Source: Alphaproteobacteria bacterium
GTDB taxonomy: Bacteria; Myxococcota_A; UBA796; CAJQPC01
Direction: 5' to 3'
Assembly (NCBI GenBank): GCA_020632795.1
Contig: JACKEV010000018.1
Location: 1-64,000, forward strand
Length of the DNA: 64,000 nt
Within the stretch, counting starts at the first letter, position 1; each line of letters begins with the position of its first letter. The notes under the pieces were generated by a model. It worked only from the letters and a program-made list of their open reading frames with translations. It was not told the DNA's origin and made no database searches. This document shows positions 1 through 7,502 of this stretch, piece after piece. A program made the translations under genes and the position numbers.

Positions 1-12
1 CCAGGTGTCCAT
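1..12 (-). CDS. Partial: first codons of a fourth HENAH-type large protein
   Basis: Only the first four codons (MDTW) are in the window; the gene continues past the left edge. The start is supported because this stretch and the 116 aa gene before it match, without gaps, the same junction at 3450-3822, where MDTW opens a 954 aa protein. The TAAGGAG formed by the stop codon of the preceding small gene is its ribosome binding site. It shows that the tandem array extends beyond the window. Confidence 0.8.
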
Positions 13-22
13 CTTGAACTCC

Positions 23-373
23 TTACAGATCGATGAAGTCGGCCTTCTCTTCCTGCATGTCGGCGGAGGAGCGCAGCTCCAGGCCGTAGTACTTCGAGAC
101 GTACTCCTTGAGCACGTCGAGGAAGTCCGGCGCGTCGCGGGGGACGTAGCGGGCCTCCAGGGCGTTTCGGAGCTCCCCGGGGACCTTCTGGGTGATCTCA
201 TCGCGGGCGTTGAGGTCGTCGGCGATGTCGTTGAGGTAGCCGAGCAGGCCGGGCTCGGAGGAGAGCACGCGCAGGCGGCCGTCGGCGTCGATCTCGACGT
301 CGCCGACGGGCATGACCTCCTCGGTGTCCGGGTCCAGGCGGATGGCGCTGTACAGGCGGGGGATGAGGGCCAT
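23..373 (-). CDS. 116 aa conserved small protein, array copy 1
   Basis: Family not recognised. The protein starts MALIPRLYSAIRL and ends KADFIDL. It is acidic and looks like a short beta region (residues about 15-40, VGDVEIDADGRLRVL) followed by helices. An AGGAG lies about 9 nt before the ATG. Its protein sequence is identical to copy 2 (3472-3822) and differs at two positions from copy 3 (7115-7465). The stop overlaps a TAAGGAG that serves the next large gene 10 nt downstream, so small and large genes are translationally linked. A chaperone, adaptor or immunity-type partner of the large metallopeptidase-like protein is conceivable, but nothing in the sequence decides this. Confidence 0.85.
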   Translation of the reverse strand: MALIPRLYSAIRLDPDTEEVMPVGDVEIDADGRLRVLSSEPGLLGYLNDIADDLNARDEITQKVPGELRNALEARYVPRDAPDFLDVLKEYVSKYYGLELRSSADMQEEKADFIDL

Positions 374-596
374 GAGGGGCTCCTGGGGTCGGAGAGGTCG
401 GCGGCCCGGCGCCGAGCCGCGGGGAACCGGGCTGGTGGGGCCAGGATCAGGACGGGGTCCTTGAACGTAGATTAATCGCAAACTTGCGTATCATCAAATG
501 TCCACCCCCCACGCAGGAAACGACGGACTCCGGCGCCGTGCCGGAGCCCATCGGGAGGGGGGTGCTGTAGCCCGCAGGCGGGCCGAGGGGGCTCGC
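374..596. promoter_or_regulatory. Intergenic region upstream of small gene 1, with AT-rich inverted repeat
   Basis: These 223 bp separate the stop of the 954 aa gene from small gene 1. Most of it is GC-rich, but 465-500 is AT-rich and carries the inverted repeat CGCAA-AC-TTGCG at 477-488, with TTAATC next to it. On the minus strand this sits about 100 bp before the small-gene ATG, a sensible place for a promoter/operator. No transcription start can be fixed from sequence alone. Confidence 0.35.
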
Positions 597-3461
597 TCAG
601 AGATCCTTGACGCGCTCGTTCAGGATCAGGCGGATGGACTCGCCGGCCACCTTGTCGTTGTCGGTGCCCTGGTTCAGCACGGGCCGCTTGGGGTCGGTCT
701 CGTCGAACGTGAGCTTCACCAGCGGGTCGTAGGTGCTGGTGTCCAGGTTGAGCTGGAGCCGGAACTCGTCGATGACCTCGATGATCCGGACCTTCGCGCT
801 CCGGAGGCTGCCGCCCTTCTTGATGTTCTCCAGGATCAGCTTCTTGTCGCTGGCCTCCTCGCCCTCCCACTCGTCGCCATAGATGCCGTGGCGCTCGTTG
901 AGGGTGACCGTGCAGCGGGCCTCGCGGGTGACCGCCTTGACGAGCCATATCTTGGACTTCATCGCGCGGCTGGACTCGAAGCTCTCGATCTGGGGGGGCA
1001 CCAGCAGGGACTTCGAGATGGTGCCGCCGGTGGTCCAGGAGTGCTCCTCGAAGGGCTCGTGGCGGTAGGCGTCGCTGGAGAGCTTCCGGGCTGCCGAGCT
1101 CCCCTTGAAGTCGTCCCGGTCGATGTAGGTCTCCTCGTTCTCCAGGAAGAGCTGGGCCTGCACGCCCAGGTCCGGGTCATTGAGCAGCTCCTGCTTGTCG
1201 GTGTCGGTGAAGGGGTCCTCGGCCTTGAGCTTCTTGACGAGCATGGCCTGGAACGCGTGGGCGTTCTCGTGGACGATCGTGTCGACCTGCTCCTTGAAGT
1301 CCCCGAACTTGTCGCTGGTGGTGTTGATCGCGATGAAGGTGGGGAAGCCCGCCTCGCAGTACCCGAACAGGTTCGGCTTCGGCGGGTTCGGGGTGTCCAG
1401 GCGGACCTTGACCGGCACGTCCGGGAACTGGGTCGTCACACCGTTCTTCGTACGGGAGAGGCCCTTCTGGTTGTGGCCCAGGATCCGGCACTGGATCTTG
1501 ATGGCCTGGTTGAAGAAGGCCTCGATCCTGGCGGTGTTGTTGTTCCTCACCCAGTCGGACCAGTTGTCGCGGGCCTCCTCGAACATGGGGTCATTCCGGA
1601 GGGCGGTGGTGGTCTCCTTGCGCTTCTGCTGGTCGTGCTGCTCGAACTCGTCGGTGAGCTTCATCTCCTTGAACATGAACGCGCGCGCGATCAGCAGGTT
1701 CCGGGTCAGGCTGTTCTTGGTCACGTTGGTCCCGGTCGAGTCCTTGTACTTGAACCGGAACGCGAGCTTGGGCTCATACTGCCAGTCGCCGGCGCCGCAG
1801 CTCGCGCACGTCCCGCCGCCGCTGAAGTCCCAGGGCTCCATACAGTCGTCGTCTTCGCAGTAGGCCGGGATGTCGACGTTGATGCTGTTGCAGTCGGTGA
1901 CGCCGTCGGCCTCCTTGTTGGGGCAGCGGTCGCCGTTGTTGGCGAAGGCATTGACCTCGAAGCCCTGGTCGCAGTCCTTGCAGAAGCAGAGCTGGGTGCG
2001 CAGGCTCTTGAGCAGCTTGAGCTGCTGCTGGGGCGACATCTCCCGGATGAGGCCGGGGGTTCGGGCGAGCTGGAGGACCAGGTCCTTGGACTTGTTCGCC
2101 GAGCCGTGGGTCCCGTCGGTGGCGGTGTTGATGTCGGCGTTCAGCGCGGTGGTCCGCGCCGTGGACAGCGCGTCGATCCGCGTCTCCAGGGTGGTGAGCA
2201 GGGTCAGGCCCTGGGCGAAGTCGCGCTTGGGCGGGTTGACCTCGGTCCGCACGGCCTGCAGCGCGGTGTCGAAGGCGACGCGCTCGGCCTTCCAGGGGGT
2301 GTCCACGCCGCTCTCCTGCTCGGGGAGGGCCCTGGCGAGGGTGATGCGGGGCGTGAGCTTCTTGAGAGCGGCGTAATACCTGCGCATCGCGGCGTCGTGG
2401 TCCGCGATGGGCTTGCCGGCCTCCGTCAGCTTTGTCTTGAGGTTCTCCAACGCCTCGGAGGCCGCCTCCAGGGCGTCCCACGCCTCCAACATGGCCGAGA
2501 GCTGATCGAGGCCCGTGCCGGAGGCGGCCCGCTTCTGCGCGGCCTCGGCGGTCTCCAGGAGCTTGATCTTGCCCTGGTACTGCGCGCGGGCCTTCCCCAC
2601 CGCCATCTGGTGGGCGGCCACCTGCGGAGAGCGGTATTTCTTGGGGTACTTCAGGATGTCTTCGATCTTGAGGTGGTAGCGCGGGTAGACGTCGCGGGGG
2701 TCGAGGCGGTTCAGCTCGCGCTGGACCTCCTGGTTGCGCTCGAAGCCATAGACGAAGGCCTTGTACTTGCCGAGGGCGGCCTTGGCCTCGTCGAGCTTGC
2801 TGGCCTTGACCGCAGCCAACAGCGCGTTCACCCAGGTGGTGACGTCCTGCTGCTGGCTCTGGGTGAGGTCATCGGGCTCCCGCCGCTTCGCGCCGACGTA
2901 CTGGGCCATCACCCAGTCCAGCTCCTCCAGCGACGCGATGATCCCGTTGAGCACGCCGATGGCCTCCAGGAATTGATCGGACTCGGCGAGCTGGTTGAGC
3001 AGGTCCTCGGCGTCGTCGAGGTGGGTCGCGATGGGCTCGGGCCTGTCGGCCCCGCACACCACGATGTGCTCGATCTGGAACTTCGCGTTCTGGAGCATCT
3101 CCTCGAAGTGCTCCTTGTCCTCCAGGCGCTGCTGCTCGCGCTGCTCCGCGCGTTGCCGGTCGGTCTGCGCCCGGGAGAGCAGGGTCCGGGCCGGCTCGAC
3201 GAGCTTGAAGAGCCGCTTGAAGGCCGTGCCGGGGTCCTTCTCGGATTTGGTGTCGATGGCCTGGAGCTTGCCGTGAAGATCGGTCCACTCCTCTTCGATG
3301 TCCCCCAGGACGTCCTCCCGCAGCAGCCCCTTGCCCCGGGCGAGCAGGATCAGCTCGACGTCCGCGATGGGGTCGGCGGCCTGCGGTCGCAGCTCCTGGT
3401 AGCGCTTGCGGTTGCTGCTCTTGGAGCCGAACGCGGTCTTGATGGTGGTCCAGGTGTCCAT
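597..3461 (-). CDS. Large HENAH zinc-metallopeptidase-like protein, array copy 1 (954 aa)
   Basis: Three parts are visible. Residues 1-480 are charged and helical, coiled-coil-like, with AALKKLTPRI and NPPKRDF stretches kept in all copies. Residues about 490-560 are a cysteine-rich zinc-ribbon-like region (CFCKDC, CPN, CNS, CEDDDC, CASC). Residues 731-735 are HENAH, a match to the zincin HExxH motif, and a downstream HEPFEEHSW could give the third zinc ligand. The remaining ~150 residues are beta-rich and end ERVKDL. No signal peptide or membrane segment is seen. ATG start with TAAGGAG 7 nt upstream, overlapping the stop of small gene 2. Proteolysis is inferred from the motif only; the family is not one I recognise. 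An injected effector or secreted protease are both possible. Confidence 0.85.
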   Translation of the reverse strand: MDTWTTIKTAFGSKSSNRKRYQELRPQAADPIADVELILLARGKGLLREDVLGDIEEEWTDLHGKLQAIDTKSEKDPGTAFKRLFKLVEPARTLLSRAQTDRQRAEQREQQRLEDKEHFEEMLQNAKFQIEHIVVCGADRPEPIATHLDDAEDLLNQLAESDQFLEAIGVLNGIIASLEELDWVMAQYVGAKRREPDDLTQSQQQDVTTWVNALLAAVKASKLDEAKAALGKYKAFVYGFERNQEVQRELNRLDPRDVYPRYHLKIEDILKYPKKYRSPQVAAHQMAVGKARAQYQGKIKLLETAEAAQKRAASGTGLDQLSAMLEAWDALEAASEALENLKTKLTEAGKPIADHDAAMRRYYAALKKLTPRITLARALPEQESGVDTPWKAERVAFDTALQAVRTEVNPPKRDFAQGLTLLTTLETRIDALSTARTTALNADINTATDGTHGSANKSKDLVLQLARTPGLIREMSPQQQLKLLKSLRTQLCFCKDCDQGFEVNAFANNGDRCPNKEADGVTDCNSINVDIPAYCEDDDCMEPWDFSGGGTCASCGAGDWQYEPKLAFRFKYKDSTGTNVTKNSLTRNLLIARAFMFKEMKLTDEFEQHDQQKRKETTTALRNDPMFEEARDNWSDWVRNNNTARIEAFFNQAIKIQCRILGHNQKGLSRTKNGVTTQFPDVPVKVRLDTPNPPKPNLFGYCEAGFPTFIAINTTSDKFGDFKEQVDTIVHENAHAFQAMLVKKLKAEDPFTDTDKQELLNDPDLGVQAQLFLENEETYIDRDDFKGSSAARKLSSDAYRHEPFEEHSWTTGGTISKSLLVPPQIESFESSRAMKSKIWLVKAVTREARCTVTLNERHGIYGDEWEGEEASDKKLILENIKKGGSLRSAKVRIIEVIDEFRLQLNLDTSTYDPLVKLTFDETDPKRPVLNQGTDNDKVAGESIRLILNERVKDL

Positions 3462-3822
3462 CTTGAACTCCTTACAGATCGATGAAGTCGGCCTTCTCTT
3501 CCTGCATGTCGGCGGAGGAGCGCAGCTCCAGGCCGTAGTACTTCGAGACGTACTCCTTGAGCACGTCGAGGAAGTCGGGGGCGTCGCGGGGGACGTAGCG
3601 GGCCTCGAGGGCGTTTCGGAGCTCGCCGGGGACCTTCTGGGTGATCTCGTCGCGGGCGTTGAGGTCGTCGGCGATGTCGTTGAGGTAGCCGAGCAGGCCG
3701 GGCTCGGAGGAGAGCACGCGCAGGCGGCCGTCGGCGTCGATCTCGACGTCGCCGACGGGCATGACCTCCTCGGTGTCCGGGTCCAGGCGGATGGCGCTGT
3801 ACAAGCGGGGGATGAGGGCCAT
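3450..3822 (-). repeat. Direct repeat block B (copy 2 of the small-gene/junction repeat)
   Basis: Gap-free partner of 1-373. Identity is far higher here than between the flanking large genes, which differ over much of their length. This is what recent gene conversion or unequal crossing-over focused on the small gene would leave. Confidence 0.85.
3472..3822 (-). CDS. 116 aa conserved small protein, array copy 2
   Basis: Protein sequence identical to copy 1 (23-373), with a few synonymous changes in the DNA. The stop codon lies inside TAAGGAG, the ribosome binding site of the 954 aa gene beginning at 3461, giving a 10 nt gap. The upstream 228 bp hold candidate regulatory repeats. Function unknown; the near-invariant sequence beside variable large partners suggests a shared role such as a common chaperone, tether or loading factor (inference). 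Confidence 0.85.
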   Translation of the reverse strand: MALIPRLYSAIRLDPDTEEVMPVGDVEIDADGRLRVLSSEPGLLGYLNDIADDLNARDEITQKVPGELRNALEARYVPRDAPDFLDVLKEYVSKYYGLELRSSADMQEEKADFIDL

Positions 3823-4050
3823 GAGGGGCTCCTTGGGTTCAGCGTTGGGGAGACGGTGGCGATCCGCAGCGCGGAGCGGAGGTCCAGGGGAGCGCCTCCC
3901 GCAGGAGGTCACCCTACCGAACGGGCGAGAGGCGAGGGGATCCTGCGGCAGCGCGCGCCCGGAAACCGGGCCGGGGAGGTATGGAATGATGATGATCCCG
4001 GGGGAATGATGATACCGTAGGATGGCGCATCCGCCAACACAGCCTGTTCC
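3823..4050. promoter_or_regulatory. Intergenic region with direct repeats and a shared 16-bp motif
   Basis: The 228 bp between the 950 aa gene and small gene 2 contain the direct repeat GGAATGATGAT at 3983-3993 and 4003-4013, start to start 20 bp, about two helical turns. They also hold ATGGCGCATNNGCCAA at 4022-4037, which recurs at 10449-10464 before the first gene of the array. Spacing and placement fit operators, but no regulator is visible nearby. Confidence 0.35.
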
Positions 4051-6903
4051 TCAGAGATCCGAGGCGCGCTCGTGGAGGATCAGGCGGATGGACTCGCCGG
4101 CCACCCTGTTGACGTCGATGCCCTGCTCCAGGACCTTGGACGGATGCTCCAGGTGGTCGAACGAGAGCAGCCGGAGCGGGTCGTAGCTGCGGGTGTCCAG
4201 GGTGAGCTCCAGCGTGTACGCGTCGATGACCTGCCGGATCCGCACGCGCACGCTCTGGAGCTTGTTGCCCTTCTTGATGTTCTCCAGGGTGAGCTGCTTG
4301 TCGCTGGCCTGCTCGCCCTCCCACTCGCCCACGTAGAGGCCGTGGCGCTCCGCGAGGGTGAGCGTACACAGGCTCGCCCGGCTGACCTCCTGGACGAACC
4401 AGATCCTGCTTCGCAGGGTGTCCTTGGAGCTGAAGCTCTCGATCTGGGGGGGCACCAGCAGGGCGCTGGAGATGGTCCCGCCGGTGCTCCAGGCGTGCTC
4501 CTCGAGGGGCTCGTGGCGGTAGGCCCGGCGGGACATCGCCCGCTCCGCGTCGTCGGCGTTGAGGGTGTCGTTCTTGACGTAGCTCTTCTCGTTCTCCAGG
4601 AAGAGCCGCGCCTGCATGCCCAGCGCCGGATCATGGAGCAGCGCGTCCCTGTGGCTGTCATCAAAGGGGTCCTCGGGCCGGAGCTTCCGGGTCAGCATGT
4701 GCTGGAAGGCGTGGGCGTTCTCGTGGACGATCGTGTCGACCTGCTCCTTGAAGTCGCCGAACTGGCGGTTGGTGGTGTTGATCGAGATCCAGGTGGGGAA
4801 GCCCGCCTCGCAGTGTCCGTATTCGTGCGGCTTGGGCGGGTCGGGCGTGTCCAGCCGCACCTTGACCGGGACGTCCGGGAAGTGATGCGTGGTGCCGTCC
4901 CGGGTCCGGGTGAGCCCCTTCTGATCGTGGCCCAGGATCCGGCACTGGATCCGGATGGCCTGGTTGAAGAAGGCCTCGATCTTCGCGGTGTTGTTGTCCT
5001 TCACCCACGTCGCCCAGTGCTCCCGGGCCTCCGCGAACAGCTTGTCCTCCCGCAGCGCGGCGATGGTCTCCCGACGCTTCTTCTGATCGTGCTCCTCGAA
5101 CGCCGGGGTGAGCTTCATCTCCGAGAACATCTTCGCGCGGGTCACCAGCAGATCGCGGTTGGGGCTCGGCTTGCCGTTGCTGAACCGGGCTCGGATCGTC
5201 CGGGTGACGGTCCAGCGGGTGCTGCCGCAGTCCGGGCAGGGGTTCGTGCGGGTGAAGAGGCCCGACGTGCGGCAGTCCTCGTTGTTGCAGACCGCCGGGA
5301 TGTCCACGTCGGTGCTGTTGCAGGCGGTCGCCCCGTCCGCGAGCGTGTTGGGACACCGGTTGCCTCTGCGGCGGAACGCTCTGTGGTCGAAGCCGTGGTC
5401 GCAGGTGTTGCAGAACCAGAGCTGCGTGCGCAGACCTTCGAGCACCTTGAGCTGCTGCTCCGGCTTCATCTCTGCGATCAGCCCCGGGGTCTCCGCGAGC
5501 GTGTCCACCAGCGCCTTCGTCTTCCGCGCCGAGCCGTGCGTGGCGTCGGTGGCGGCGTCGATGTCGGCGTTGAGGGCGGCGGTCCGGGCGGCGGACAGCG
5601 CGTCGATGGCCTCCTCCAGCGGGCGGAGCAGCGCGCGGCCCTCCTTGTACCGCCGCTTGGGGGGGTCGACCGCGGCCTTGACGGCGGCCAGGGCCTTGTC
5701 GAAGTCGAGGCGCTGTGCCTTCCAGGGGGTGTCGACGCCGTCCTCCTGCGTGGGCTGGGCGTTGGCGAAGGTGACGCGGGGCTTCAGCGTCTTGAGGGCG
5801 GCGTAGTACCGGCGCAGCTCGGCGTCGTGGTCCGCCAGGGGCCGGACGGCGTCCGCCAGCGCCTGCTTCAGCGCGTCGAGGGCTTTGTGGGTGTCCTCCA
5901 GCGCGGCCTCGACGTCCATGCGGGCGAAGAGCTGCCCGGGGTCGGCGTCGCTGGCGGTCTCCTGGAGATCCCGCTCGGCCTCGTCCAGGAGGGCGAGGCG
6001 GGTCCGGACCTTTCGCCGCGCTCTTCGGACCGACTTCTGCTGCCGCCTCACCGCCCGGGAGGCGTAGCTGGACGGATAGTCCAGGATGTCCCGGATCTTG
6101 AGCTGGAGGCGCTGGTACGCGTCGCGGGGGTCGGGTCGACCCGACGGTTGAAGCGCCCGATCCCGCTCGTCGCGCAGGATGTGGGGCACGATGAACTCCT
6201 TGAGGGCCTCGACCGCGGCTCTGGCCACGGCGACCTGGCCGTCCCGCACCGCCACCGTCACGCCCTGGAAGAGCTGGTCGAACGACCGGGCCAGGCCCTT
6301 GGGGAGGTCCGCGGGCACGCGCCGTTTGAGCGCCCCGGCGCGGGCCATCTGCGTCGCCAGCCCGATCAGGGGGTCCGACACCATCTCATCCACCTTGGCC
6401 CTGGCCTGGTCGTACTGATCGACCGCGTGGCGCCGGTTGAGCAGGGCCTCGAAGCCCTCCAGGTTCGTGGTGATCGGCTCGGGGCGCACACCGCCGCTGT
6501 CGAGGATGATCCGGAGGTGACCCTTCGCGATGTCGAGGCGCTCGCTGAACGCGCGCTCGTGCTCGCGCCGCTCTGCCTCGATGCGCTTCGCGGCTTCGAC
6601 CTCGACCTTGACCGTGGTGAGCAGCGTGCGCGCGGGCTCGACGATCTTGAAGAGCTGCTTGAAGGCGGGGCCGGGCTTTGCCCTGGAGAGCGCCCGGGCG
6701 GCATGGAGCAGGCCGTCCAGCTCCGCCCAGCGTTCCGCGAGGTCGGCGAGGCGGTCCTCCGGGACGGTCTCAGCGCCTGGGCTCACCAGGAGCATCCGGA
6801 CCTCCTCGAGCGGGGTGACGGCCAGCGGCAGCAGCTTCTTGAACCGCTGACGGTTGCTGGCCTTGACGCTGAACGCCACCTTGATGGTGGTCCAGGTGTC
6901 CAT
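4051..6903 (-). CDS. Large HENAH zinc-metallopeptidase-like protein, array copy 2 (950 aa)
   Basis: Same architecture as the 954 aa paralogue: helical charged N-terminal half, cysteine cluster around residues 480-560 (CNTCDHGF, CPNT, CNSTDVD, CPDC), zincin-type HENAH at residues 727-731 followed by HEPLEEHAW, and an end ERASDL. It is the most arginine-rich and diverged of the three complete copies. Unlike the others it is not tightly coupled to a small gene: 211 bp lie between it and small gene 3, and only a weak purine stretch precedes the ATG. Expression may therefore be lower or separately controlled. Peptidase activity is inferred from the motif. Confidence 0.83.
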   Translation of the reverse strand: MDTWTTIKVAFSVKASNRQRFKKLLPLAVTPLEEVRMLLVSPGAETVPEDRLADLAERWAELDGLLHAARALSRAKPGPAFKQLFKIVEPARTLLTTVKVEVEAAKRIEAERREHERAFSERLDIAKGHLRIILDSGGVRPEPITTNLEGFEALLNRRHAVDQYDQARAKVDEMVSDPLIGLATQMARAGALKRRVPADLPKGLARSFDQLFQGVTVAVRDGQVAVARAAVEALKEFIVPHILRDERDRALQPSGRPDPRDAYQRLQLKIRDILDYPSSYASRAVRRQQKSVRRARRKVRTRLALLDEAERDLQETASDADPGQLFARMDVEAALEDTHKALDALKQALADAVRPLADHDAELRRYYAALKTLKPRVTFANAQPTQEDGVDTPWKAQRLDFDKALAAVKAAVDPPKRRYKEGRALLRPLEEAIDALSAARTAALNADIDAATDATHGSARKTKALVDTLAETPGLIAEMKPEQQLKVLEGLRTQLWFCNTCDHGFDHRAFRRRGNRCPNTLADGATACNSTDVDIPAVCNNEDCRTSGLFTRTNPCPDCGSTRWTVTRTIRARFSNGKPSPNRDLLVTRAKMFSEMKLTPAFEEHDQKKRRETIAALREDKLFAEAREHWATWVKDNNTAKIEAFFNQAIRIQCRILGHDQKGLTRTRDGTTHHFPDVPVKVRLDTPDPPKPHEYGHCEAGFPTWISINTTNRQFGDFKEQVDTIVHENAHAFQHMLTRKLRPEDPFDDSHRDALLHDPALGMQARLFLENEKSYVKNDTLNADDAERAMSRRAYRHEPLEEHAWSTGGTISSALLVPPQIESFSSKDTLRSRIWFVQEVSRASLCTLTLAERHGLYVGEWEGEQASDKQLTLENIKKGNKLQSVRVRIRQVIDAYTLELTLDTRSYDPLRLLSFDHLEHPSKVLEQGIDVNRVAGESIRLILHERASDL

Positions 6904-7114
6904 CAGGCCTGCCCTGCGCCCGCCGCAGGCGCCGACTGTGCATGATTCGCTCGTGCCGTCATGGCGCGACCTCCCGTCTCGATGAGGTCACGATATCGGC
7001 GCTTCAAGGCATGGGGTGGCTTGTCGAACTATTGCCACGCGGCGCGGGCACCCCCCCGCGACCCACGAGCCGACCGGGCCGACTCGTGGGGATCAGGCGT
7101 CCCCCCCGGAGGCC
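6904..7114. other. Intergenic gap inside the array
   Basis: The 211 bp contain the inverted repeat at 7062-7090 and otherwise GC-rich sequence without a convincing reading frame. This is the only place where the small-to-large junction is not the compact TAAGGAG arrangement seen at the other two junctions. Confidence 0.5.
7062..7090 (-). terminator. Possible hairpin terminator or attenuator
   Basis: Inverted repeat CCCACGAG / CTCGTGGG with a 13 nt loop, between small gene 3 and the 950 aa gene in the direction of transcription. There is no T-tract, so it may be an attenuator or a protein-binding palindrome instead. It falls in the longest intra-array gap. Confidence 0.35.
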
Positions 7115-7465
7115 CTACAGATCGACGAAGTCGGCCTTCTCTTCCTGCATGTCGGCGGAGGAGCGCAGCTCCAGGCCGTAGTACTTCGAGACGTACTCCT
7201 TGAGCACGTCGAGGAAGTCGGGGGCGTCGCGGGGGACGTAGCGGGCTTCGAGGGCGTTTCGGAGCTCCCCGGGGACCTTCTCGGTGATCTCGTCGCGGGC
7301 GTTGAGGTCGTCGGCGATGTCGTTGAGGTAGCCCAGCAGGCCGGGCTCGGAGGAGAGCACGCGCAGGCGGCCGTCGGCGTCGATCTCGACGTCGCCGACG
7401 GGCATGACCTCCTCGGTGTCCGGGTCCAGGCGGATGGCGCTGTACAAGCGGGGGATGAGGGCCAT
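7115..7465 (-). CDS. 116 aa conserved small protein, array copy 3
   Basis: Differs from the other two copies by only two conservative substitutions (Q to E near residue 80, I to V in the C-terminal ADFIDL). An AAGGAAG lies about 8 nt before its ATG, and it begins 37 bp after the stop of the 932 aa gene, so it is likely co-transcribed from that gene. It ends 211 bp before the 950 aa gene. Function unknown. Confidence 0.85.
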   Translation of the reverse strand: MALIPRLYSAIRLDPDTEEVMPVGDVEIDADGRLRVLSSEPGLLGYLNDIADDLNARDEITEKVPGELRNALEARYVPRDAPDFLDVLKEYVSKYYGLELRSSADMQEEKADFVDL

Positions 7466-7502
7466 CAGAGCTTCCTTTGTATGGATTGAAAACCGTGTTG
7501 AA

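Larger units (their letters stand above)
1..373 (-). repeat. Direct repeat block A (copy 1 of the small-gene/junction repeat)
   Basis: Positions 1-373 align without gaps to 3450-3822 (offset 3449) with only scattered third-position changes. The block covers the start of a large gene, the ribosome binding site and the entire 116 aa gene; similarity fades about 10 bp beyond its ATG. A third diverged copy of the small-gene part is at 7115-7465. Confidence 0.85.

Noticed and set aside
498..3485. Long plus-strand open frame opposite the 954 aa gene
   Set aside because: Low-complexity leucine/valine/glycine product, no ribosome binding site, and the opposite strand encodes a conserved protein present in three copies.
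3450..3822. Insertion sequence or transposon as cause of the repeats
   Set aside because: No transposase gene, terminal inverted repeats or target-site duplications are seen; the repeats coincide with genes in an array.
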